This document shows, piece by piece, positions 1 to 5,057 of a DNA stretch of 5,529 bases; the first letter of the stretch is position 1, and the number at the start of each line of letters is the position of its first letter. The DNA lies in assembly GCA_024641465.1 (NCBI GenBank), contig JAHEDB010000181.1, forward strand, positions 1 through 5,529, in the 5' to 3' direction. The stretch is from Chromatiales bacterium (GTDB taxonomy: Bacteria > Pseudomonadota > Gammaproteobacteria > UBA6429 > Thiohalophilaceae). Position numbers and translations under genes: made by a program. The notes below the pieces were generated by a model. It had not been told where the DNA came from. It was given only the letters and a program-made list of their open reading frames with translations, and searched no databases.

Positions 1-68
1 TCAGCGGTTTTATCCAGGCCGCCCGTGAACACAAGGCGAGACAACAACCCCAAACGGTGAAGGCATGA
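1..68 (+). CDS. pyrG: CTP synthase, C-terminal end (partial)
   Basis: This is the 3' tail of a gene that begins left of the window. The readable codons start at position 3 and give SGFIQAAREHKARQQ followed by PQTVKA and a TGA stop at 66-68. CTP synthases (UTP + glutamine + ATP to CTP, cytoplasmic) typically end with a GF-x-x-AA helix and a short basic, glutamine-rich tail, as in E. coli PyrG, and this matches. The position directly before kdsA supports the call, because pyrG-kdsA-eno is a recurring gammaproteobacterial order. The stop overlaps the kdsA start as ATGA (65-68), which suggests translational coupling. Only about 21 residues are visible, so the identity rests on this short tail plus context. 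No catalytic residues lie in the window. Confidence 0.85.
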   Translation, partial: SGFIQAAREHKARQQPQTVKA

Positions 69-904
69 AGTTATGCGGTTTTGAGGTCGGTATCGATCAG
101 CCCTTTTTTCTGATCGCCGGTCCGTGTGTGATCGAAAGTGAGCAACTGGCGCTGGATACCGCCGGACAGCTAAAGGAGATCACCGCCAAACTGGGCATTC
201 CGTTTATCTATAAATCCTCCTTCGACAAGGCCAACCGCACCTCCACGCAAAGTTTCCGTGGCCTGGGCCTGGAAGAGGGCTTGCGTATCCTGCAGGAGGT
301 GAAGGATCAACTCGATGTACCGGTACTGACCGATGTGCACGAGGATACCCCGTTGGCCGAGGTGGCCTCGGTGGTCGATGTATTGCAGACCCCGGCCTTC
401 CTGGTGCGGCAGACCAATTTTATCCAGAACGTGGCAAGGCAGGGTCTCCCGGTCAACATCAAGAAGGGCCAGTTCCAGGCGCCCTGGGACATGGGCAACG
501 TAGTCGCCAAGGCGCGCGAAGTGGGTAACGATCAGATCATGTTGTGTGAACGGGGCGCCTCGTTCGGTTACAACACCCTGGTATCGGACATGCGCGGCCT
601 GGCCATCATGCGCCAGACTGGTTGCCCGGTGGTGTTCGATGCGACCCATTCGGTGCAACAACCCGGCGGGCAGGGCGGCACCTCTGGTGGGCAACGTGAG
701 TTTGTGCCGGTACTGGCACGCGCTGCCATCGCCGCCGGTGTGTCGGGTCTGTTTATGGAGACTCATCCCGATCCGGCCAAGGCCTTGAGTGATGGTCCTA
801 ATGCATGGCCTTTGCCGATGATGGAACAATTACTAACAACCCTGCAGCAACTGGACAAAACCGTCAAGGCGGCAGGATTTATTGAAACTGAATTGATGAA
901 ATAA
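65..904 (+). CDS. kdsA: 3-deoxy-D-manno-octulosonate-8-phosphate synthase (metal-dependent type)
   Basis: The enzyme condenses phosphoenolpyruvate with arabinose 5-phosphate to make KDO-8-phosphate, the precursor of the inner-core sugar of lipopolysaccharide, in the cytoplasm. The 279-residue product has the usual length and the single TIM-barrel family motifs: AGPCVIES (18-25), KSSFDKANRTS (50-60), PVLTDVHE (86-93), RQTNF (115-119), NIKKGQFQAPWDM (131-143), GASFGYNTLVSDMRGL (164-179), FDATHSVQQPGGQ (191-203) and METHPDPAKALSDGPNA (231-247). Cys21 sits where E. coli KdsA has Asn26. Together with His195, Glu232 and Asp243 it reproduces the Aquifex metal site (Cys11, His185, Glu222, Asp233) at a constant offset of ten. 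This marks a metal-dependent enzyme. The ATG overlaps the pyrG stop, with a purine-rich GGTGAAGG just upstream (56-63). The eno gene follows after 26 bp. Confidence 0.97.
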   Translation: MKLCGFEVGIDQPFFLIAGPCVIESEQLALDTAGQLKEITAKLGIPFIYKSSFDKANRTSTQSFRGLGLEEGLRILQEVKDQLDVPVLTDVHEDTPLAEVASVVDVLQTPAFLVRQTNFIQNVARQGLPVNIKKGQFQAPWDMGNVVAKAREVGNDQIMLCERGASFGYNTLVSDMRGLAIMRQTGCPVVFDATHSVQQPGGQGGTSGGQREFVPVLARAAIAAGVSGLFMETHPDPAKALSDGPNAWPLPMMEQLLTTLQQLDKTVKAAGFIETELMK

Positions 905-914
905 GAGAAAAAGC

Positions 915-920
915 GGAGAG
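915..920 (+). promoter_or_regulatory. Ribosome binding site of eno
   Basis: A GGAGAG stretch lies 10 bp before the ATG at 931, in the 26-bp kdsA-eno gap. It supports that ATG as the eno start. The gap is too short to hold a full promoter plus leader, so eno is probably read through from kdsA or from a promoter inside kdsA. Confidence 0.6.
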
Positions 921-930
921 AGTTACGACG

Positions 931-2223
931 ATGTCGAGCAGCAAGATTAAGAAAATTATAGGTAGAGAGATTATTGATTCACGTGGCAACCCCACCGTTG
1001 AGGCCGATGTGATCCTCGAATCCGGTATCATGGGCCGCGCTGCGGTGCCGTCCGGGGCCTCGACCGGCGCCCGCGAGGCGATTGAGTTACGCGACGGGGA
1101 CAAAAAACGTTTTGGCGGCAAGGGTGTGCTGAAGGCCGTGGGCCATGTGAACAATGAACTGGCCAAGGCGCTGATCGGAAAAGACGCCAGCGATCAACAG
1201 GGCATCGATGACATTATGCTCAAGCTCGACGGCACCCATAACAAGAGCAAGCTGGGCGCCAATGCCCTGCTGGCTGTGTCGATGGCCTGCGCCCGGGCTG
1301 CTGCCGCCAACGCCGGTAAACCCCTGTACGAATATCTTGCTACCGAGTCGTCGTTTAAGATGCCGGTGCCGATGATGAACATCATCAATGGCGGCTCGCA
1401 TGCCAACAACAGTATCGATCTGCAGGAATTCATGATCATGCCGGTGGGCGCGCCAAGTTTCAGTGAGGCCATTCGCCAGGGCGCCGAAGTCTTTCATGCC
1501 CTGAAGAAAGTGCTGGATGATAAGGGCATGAATACCGCCGTGGGTGATGAAGGCGGCTTCGCGCCAAATCTGCCGTCCAATGAATCGGCGATTGAAGTTA
1601 TTCTGGAAGCTATCGCCAAGGCCGGTTACACGGCCGGTAAAGATATCTACATCGCCATCGACGCGGCGAGCAGTGAATTTTATAAAGACGGTAAATATGT
1701 GCTGGCCTCGGAAGGCAAGAGTCTCACAGCCAGTCAATTCATCGATGTGCTGGAAGACTGGGTCAACAAGTACCCGATCATCAGTATCGAAGACGGTCTG
1801 GCGGAAGATGACTGGGCCGGCTGGAAGGAACTGACCGAACGTCTGGGCAAGAAGATACAACTGGTCGGTGATGATCTCTATGTCACCAACACCGAGATCT
1901 TCAAACAAGGGATCGACAAGGGCATTGCCAATTCCATTCTGATCAAGGTCAACCAGATCGGCACCCTGACCGAAACCCTGGCCGCCATCGACATGGCCAA
2001 GAAGGCCGGTTACACCGCAGTGATCTCGCATCGCTCCGGTGAAACGGAAGACACCATCATTGCCGACCTGGCGGTGGCCACCAGCTCCGGCCAGATCAAG
2101 ACCGGCTCCATGTCGCGTTCGGATCGGGTCGCCAAATATAACCAGTTATTACGTATCAATGAGGCCCTGGGTGCAAAGGCCACTTTCCCCGGCATGAAAG
2201 CGTTCTATAATTTGAACAAGTAA
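931..2223 (+). CDS. eno: Enolase (phosphopyruvate hydratase)
   Basis: Enolase interconverts 2-phosphoglycerate and phosphoenolpyruvate in glycolysis and gluconeogenesis. In many proteobacteria it is also a component of the RNase E degradosome. The 430-residue product is full length (E. coli enolase is about 432). Visible motifs are EIIDSRGNPTVE (13-24), PSGASTGARE (40-49), NIINGGSHANN (150-160), QEFMIMP (165-171), VGDEGGFAPN (204-213), SIEDGLAEDDW (285-295), LVGDDLYVTN (311-320), LIKVNQIGTLTE (337-348), SHRSGETEDT (366-375) and KTGSMSRSDR (390-399). By alignment with the family, the metal ligands are Asp244, Glu287 and Asp314. The acid/base pair is Glu207 and Lys339, with His157, Glu166, His367 and Ser42 also in the active site. 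It supplies phosphoenolpyruvate, a substrate of the KdsA encoded just upstream. Nothing is missing or unusual. Confidence 0.99.
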   Translation: MSSSKIKKIIGREIIDSRGNPTVEADVILESGIMGRAAVPSGASTGAREAIELRDGDKKRFGGKGVLKAVGHVNNELAKALIGKDASDQQGIDDIMLKLDGTHNKSKLGANALLAVSMACARAAAANAGKPLYEYLATESSFKMPVPMMNIINGGSHANNSIDLQEFMIMPVGAPSFSEAIRQGAEVFHALKKVLDDKGMNTAVGDEGGFAPNLPSNESAIEVILEAIAKAGYTAGKDIYIAIDAASSEFYKDGKYVLASEGKSLTASQFIDVLEDWVNKYPIISIEDGLAEDDWAGWKELTERLGKKIQLVGDDLYVTNTEIFKQGIDKGIANSILIKVNQIGTLTETLAAIDMAKKAGYTAVISHRSGETEDTIIADLAVATSSGQIKTGSMSRSDRVAKYNQLLRINEALGAKATFPGMKAFYNLNK

Positions 2224-2230
2224 CCACGAT

Positions 2231-2234
2231 GGAG
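2231..2234 (+). promoter_or_regulatory. Ribosome binding site deciding the GTG start of ftsB
   Basis: GGAG lies 5 bp before the GTG at 2240. This favours GTG over the nearby ATG at 2229, which opens only a 7-codon reading frame in another phase. Confidence 0.6.
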
Positions 2235-2239
2235 CAAGC

Positions 2240-2509
2240 GTGCGCATCATAACAGGCATTCTGATATTGTTGTTTGCACTCCTGCAATACGATCTCTGGG
2301 TCGGCGAGGGCAGCCTCGCCTCGGCCTGGCATCTGAAAAAATCCGTTAGCGCGCAACAAAAGCAAAACGATATCCTCAAGGAACGCAATGCGGCCCTGGG
2401 CGCCGAGGTAGTGGATCTCAAACAGGGACAGGACGCCATCGAGGAACGAGCCCGCAACGAGCTGGGCATGATCAAGGACGGTGAGACCTTTATTCAGGTG
2501 GTGGAGTAA
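2240..2509 (+). CDS. ftsB: Cell division protein FtsB
   Basis: FtsB is a small bitopic inner-membrane protein. It forms the FtsQ-FtsL-FtsB subcomplex of the divisome and helps trigger septal peptidoglycan synthesis by FtsW and FtsI. The 89-residue product starts at a GTG supported by GGAG 5 bp upstream. It has a short cytoplasmic start, a membrane helix at about residues 3-21 (IITGILILLFALLQYDLW region), a periplasmic coiled coil at about 30-62, and the conserved block GQDAIEERARNELGM (63-77) followed by GETF (81-84). From memory it aligns without gaps to E. coli FtsB through residue 84. Glu56 and Asp59 fall at the positions where E. coli superfission mutations map (the constriction control domain). 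It lacks the roughly 19-residue variable tail of the E. coli protein. The setting eno-ftsB-ispD is typical of gammaproteobacteria. Confidence 0.95.
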   Translation: MRIITGILILLFALLQYDLWVGEGSLASAWHLKKSVSAQQKQNDILKERNAALGAEVVDLKQGQDAIEERARNELGMIKDGETFIQVVE

Positions 2510-2523
2510 TTTCGTTTCTTTTT

Positions 2524-2595
2524 AACCGCCAAGACGCCAAGGCCGCCAAGTTTTATAATTCATTTTTTCTTGGTGTACTTGGCGTCTTGGCGGTT
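2524..2595 (+). repeat. Palindromic intergenic repeat, copy 1 (between ftsB and ispD)
   Basis: This is a 72-bp imperfect palindrome. The left arm (2524-2550) and right arm (2569-2595) are 27 bp each and pair at 24 of 27 positions around an 18-bp AT-rich loop (2551-2568). The left arm contains three GCCAAG hexamers spaced 8 and 9 bp apart, and the right arm carries the complementary series. It fills most of the 103-bp ftsB-ispD gap. A second copy lies at 3871-3946 in the same orientation. The transcript would form a long GC-rich hairpin. A run of five T occurs 5 bp after the right arm (2601-2605), so it might attenuate or terminate transcription, or block 3' exonucleases; neither role can be shown here. 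The type resembles a small interspersed repeat seen in many environmental bacteria (CCGCCAAGACGCCAAG-like), recalled rather than searched. Confidence 0.88.
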
Positions 2596-2612
2596 CATGG
2601 TTTTTAGCAAAG

Positions 2613-3365
2613 ATGACAGGATCCATGAGCGCAAATTATTGGGCCATCATACCCGCCGCAGGTATTGGTAAACGCATGGGCAGTGACATCCCCAAGCAAT
2701 ACCTGTCCCTGCATGACCGGACCATTATAGAGCATACCCTGCAACGACTCTCACAGATCGATCTGCTTAAAGGTATTGTGGTGGCGATCGCCGAGGGGGA
2801 CCCCTGGTGGCCGGAATTGAGTATCGAAATCAGCAAGCCATTGAAAGTAGTGAAGGGCGGTGCTGAGCGCTGTCATACGGTACAAAATGCCTTGCAGGCT
2901 TTGCGTGGCGAATGCACCGCCGATGACTGGGTGCTGGTACACGATGCGGCACGGCCCTGTGTACGAACTGGGGATATTCGTTTATTGATCAACACGCTCT
3001 CACAGCATGATGTTGGTGGATTGCTGGGGATGCCGGTGCGCGATACCATGAAAAGGGCGGATGAAAAAAATCGTATCACACAGACTGTTGAGCGCAATGG
3101 CCTGTGGCATGCACTGACACCGCAAATGTTTCGCTATGGTGTTTTATCACACGCGCTGGACAAAGCCCTGGCCGATCAGTTCCTGGTCACCGACGAGGCC
3201 TCGGCCATGGAACATGCCGGTTATACCCCGCTGATGGTGGAAGGTCACGGCGATAACATCAAGATCACCCGTCCCGAGGATCTAACCCTGGCGGGTTTTT
3301 ATCTGCAAAACCAGCAGGAACAATACATTAATACACGTGCTGACGGGATGGCCGATGGAGGTTAA
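2613..3365 (+). CDS. ispD: 2-C-methyl-D-erythritol 4-phosphate cytidylyltransferase
   Basis: IspD joins CTP and methylerythritol 4-phosphate to give CDP-methylerythritol, the third step of the MEP route to isoprenoids, in the cytoplasm. The 250-residue product shows the nucleotidyltransferase signature IPAAGIGKRMGSDIPKQYL (13-31), whose Arg21 and Lys28 match the catalytic Arg20 and Lys27 of E. coli. It also has GGAERCHTVQNAL (82-94), WVLVHDAARPCV (106-117, with Asp111), PVRDTMKRA (141-149), ERNGLWHALTPQMF (160-173), TDEASAME (193-200) and DNIKITRPEDL (214-224, with Lys217). It is slightly longer than the E. coli enzyme (236), mainly through a hydrophilic C-terminal tail. The start is uncertain. 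The ATG at 2613 has little Shine-Dalgarno signal, while the in-frame ATG at 2625 has AGGA 3 bp upstream and gives MSANYW, closer to the usual family start. A repeat lies just upstream. Confidence 0.97.
   Translation: MTGSMSANYWAIIPAAGIGKRMGSDIPKQYLSLHDRTIIEHTLQRLSQIDLLKGIVVAIAEGDPWWPELSIEISKPLKVVKGGAERCHTVQNALQALRGECTADDWVLVHDAARPCVRTGDIRLLINTLSQHDVGGLLGMPVRDTMKRADEKNRITQTVERNGLWHALTPQMFRYGVLSHALDKALADQFLVTDEASAMEHAGYTPLMVEGHGDNIKITRPEDLTLAGFYLQNQQEQYINTRADGMADGG
3357..3361 (+). promoter_or_regulatory. Ribosome binding site of ispF, inside the end of ispD
   Basis: GGAGG lies 4 bp before the ispF ATG and simultaneously encodes the final Gly-Gly of IspD. The strong site and the TAAATG junction indicate coupled or re-initiated translation of the two MEP-pathway genes. 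Confidence 0.75.
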
Positions 3366-3851
3366 ATGCTGCGTATAGGACAGGGTTTCGATGCCCACCG
3401 TTTCAAAGACGGTGACAAACTGATCATCGGCGGCGTGACCATTCCCTATGACAAGGGTATGGAGGCCCATTCCGACGGCGATGTTTTGATCCATGCCCTG
3501 TGCGATGCGCTGTTAGGTGCCCTGGCCCTGGGTGATATCGGCAAACACTTTCCCGATAACAGTGCGGACTATAAAGATATCGATAGCCGTATTTTATTAC
3601 GCGGTGTGATGGATCTGGTAGAAGAAAAAAATTACCGGCTTGGCAATGTCGATATGACCATCATCGCCCAGACGCCGAAGATGGCCCCGCATATTCCCGC
3701 CATGCGAGAAAACCTGGCGGCCGACATGCAGACCGGGATCGAAAATGTCAGCATTAAGGCCACTACCACCGAGAAGATGGGCTTTACCGGGCGCGGTGAA
3801 GGCATCGCTGCACAGGCGGTGGTGGTATTGCAAGCAAAAGATTCGATTTAA
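3366..3851 (+). CDS. ispF: 2-C-methyl-D-erythritol 2,4-cyclodiphosphate synthase
   Basis: IspF cyclises CDP-methylerythritol 2-phosphate to methylerythritol 2,4-cyclodiphosphate with release of CMP, in the MEP isoprenoid pathway. The family forms a homotrimer with zinc at the subunit interfaces. The 161-residue product is of normal size. The family motifs are present: RIGQGFDAHRF (3-13), IGGVTIPYDKG (21-31), AHSDGDVLIHALCDALLGA (34-52), ALGDIGKHFPD (54-64), NVDMTIIAQTPKMAPHI (94-110) and KATTTEKMGFTGRGEGIA (131-148). Asp9, His11 and His43 correspond to the zinc ligands Asp8, His10 and His42 of E. coli. The ATG follows the ispD stop with no spacer (TAAATG) and has a strong GGAGG upstream, so the start is secure. 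The two genes encode non-consecutive steps; the kinase IspE that acts between them is not in the window. Confidence 0.98.
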   Translation: MLRIGQGFDAHRFKDGDKLIIGGVTIPYDKGMEAHSDGDVLIHALCDALLGALALGDIGKHFPDNSADYKDIDSRILLRGVMDLVEEKNYRLGNVDMTIIAQTPKMAPHIPAMRENLAADMQTGIENVSIKATTTEKMGFTGRGEGIAAQAVVVLQAKDSI

Positions 3852-3870
3852 ACCCTCAAACACAAAACAC

Positions 3871-3946
3871 ATCAACCGCCAAGACGCCAAGCACGCCAAG
3901 AATAATCATTTGAAAACTTTGTGTCCTTGGCGCCTTGGCGGTTGAT
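3871..3946 (+). repeat. Palindromic intergenic repeat, copy 2 (between ispF and truD)
   Basis: This is a 76-bp imperfect palindrome with 30-bp arms at 3871-3900 and 3917-3946, pairing at 26 of 30 positions around a 16-bp AT-rich loop (3901-3916). The core that corresponds to copy 1 is 3874-3943. The core arms match copy 1 at 25 of 27 (left) and 24 of 27 (right) bases, and the loops share ATAAT(T)CATTT. Both copies keep the same asymmetry, GTGT in the right arm opposite GCC or CAC in the left, so they lie in the same orientation. It occupies most of the 120-bp ispF-truD gap and ends 25 bp before truD. No T-run follows directly, so a simple intrinsic terminator is unlikely in the plus direction. 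Confidence 0.88.
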
Positions 3947-3971
3947 ATTTTGGATTTAAAAATAAACTGGA

Positions 3972-5057
3972 ATGCTGAAAGTGCAATCAAACACAACTAA
4001 TTCTGAAGTCAATGATATAAAGCTTGAACAACTGGCCTACGCCTGGCCGTGTTTGAATGCCTCGGCGCTGTGGCGTTGCAGGCCGGAAGATTTTCAGGTT
4101 TTTGAGGAACTGGGATTTGAACCCGACGGTAGTGGTGAGCATGTGTTGTTACAGATCCAGAAGCGGGATGCCAATACCGAATGGATAGCCCGCAAGCTGG
4201 CCCGCTTTGCCGGAGTGCCGCCGGTCGATGTCAGTTTTGCCGGTCTGAAGGATCGCTTTGCCGTTACCACCCAGTGGTTCAGCGTGCGTCTGGCGGGTAA
4301 GACCAATCCTGATTGGGATGCCTTTGCCGATGAGGAGGCCCGTGTGCTGCAATGGCATTTGCATCAACGTAAGTTAAAACGCGGTAGCCTGAAGGCGAAT
4401 CGTTTTACCGTAATTTTGCGTGAGTTGCAGGGCGATCAGGCCGAACTGGAACAGCGTCTGCAACAGATCAGTGAACAGGGTGTACCGAATTATTTTACCG
4501 AACAGCGTTTTGGTCGGGATGGGCAGAATATCGACATGGCCAGACAGATGCTGGTTGATAATAAGCGTATCAATGATCGACACAAACGCGGTCTGTATCT
4601 GTCGGCGGCCCGTTCCCTGTTGTTTAATCATGTGTTGAGTGAACGTGTGGCGGCGGGAAGCTGGAACAAAATATTACCCGGTGAGGATGTCCTGCTGAGC
4701 GGTTCGCGTAGCCATTTTATCGCTGAGGTCGTGGATGAAACTATCGAACGTCGTTTAGCGGAATGGGATATCCACCCGAGTGGTCCGCTAGTAGGCGAGA
4801 ATGATCGGGTCATCGAGACAGCGGTGACTGCAATGGAACGGGGCTATCTGGCTGATTATCGGGAATGGTGTGAGGGCTTGATCAAGGCTCGCCTGAAGTC
4901 GGAGCGACGCTCACTGCGTAGTCGGGTGATGGACCTGCAATGGGATTTCGAGAGTAAAGGGCAATTGCTGCTCAGCTTTACACTCGACAAGGGTTGTTAT
5001 GCCAATGGTGTGATCCGCGAGTTGCTGGATGCGAAGACGCTTACGAAGCAATCTTGA
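3972..5057 (+). CDS. truD: tRNA pseudouridine(13) synthase TruD
   Basis: TruD converts uridine 13 of certain tRNAs (tRNA-Glu in E. coli) to pseudouridine. The 361-residue product is close to the E. coli length (349). Motifs are RPEDFQVFEELGFEPDGSGEH (37-57), VSFAGLKDRFAVTTQWFSV (87-105) with the catalytic Asp94 (E. coli Asp80), RKLKRGSLKANRFTVILRE (133-151), the TruD signature around NYFTEQRFGRDGQN (173-186), SAARSLLFNHVLSERV (211-226) and a C-terminal SFTLDKGCYANGVIRELL (335-352). The signature usually reads NYFG; here residue 176 is Thr. The N-terminus is about 14 residues longer than in E. coli. The ATG at 3972 has GGA directly against it, whereas an in-frame GTG at 3981 lies 9 bp after that GGA, so the true start may be 3981. 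The 3' end overlaps the opposing chemoreceptor gene by 17 bp. In many relatives surE follows truD; it does not here. Confidence 0.97.
   Translation: MLKVQSNTTNSEVNDIKLEQLAYAWPCLNASALWRCRPEDFQVFEELGFEPDGSGEHVLLQIQKRDANTEWIARKLARFAGVPPVDVSFAGLKDRFAVTTQWFSVRLAGKTNPDWDAFADEEARVLQWHLHQRKLKRGSLKANRFTVILRELQGDQAELEQRLQQISEQGVPNYFTEQRFGRDGQNIDMARQMLVDNKRINDRHKRGLYLSAARSLLFNHVLSERVAAGSWNKILPGEDVLLSGSRSHFIAEVVDETIERRLAEWDIHPSGPLVGENDRVIETAVTAMERGYLADYREWCEGLIKARLKSERRSLRSRVMDLQWDFESKGQLLLSFTLDKGCYANGVIRELLDAKTLTKQS

Noticed and set aside
170..829. 219-codon minus-strand open frame inside kdsA
   Set aside because: It is a shadow of kdsA, whose every motif is intact on the plus strand; the antisense product has no recognisable domain.
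1087..2031. Long open frame of 314 codons on the minus strand inside eno
   Set aside because: It is fully antisense to an unmistakable enolase gene. The translation shows no recognisable family, and the open frame follows from the codon bias of eno.
2229..2252. ATG at 2229 as an alternative start for ftsB or a leader peptide
   Set aside because: It is out of frame with ftsB and stops after 7 codons. Its first bases form the GGAG site for the GTG at 2240, and nothing in the peptide suggests attenuation.
3745..3945. 66-codon plus-strand frame crossing the ispF end and repeat copy 2
   Set aside because: It is ispF read in another frame and then the palindrome. The NRQDAKHAK peptide is simply the translated GCCAAG repeat.
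2524..3946. CRISPR-like array from the two repeats
   Set aside because: Only two copies lie 1.3 kb apart with two intact genes between them. Each is a long palindrome with no spacer ladder.
3942..3970. Possible promoter before truD (TTGATA at 3942-3947)
   Set aside because: TTGATA lies at the end of the palindrome arm, and no -10-like hexamer occurs 16-18 bp downstream.
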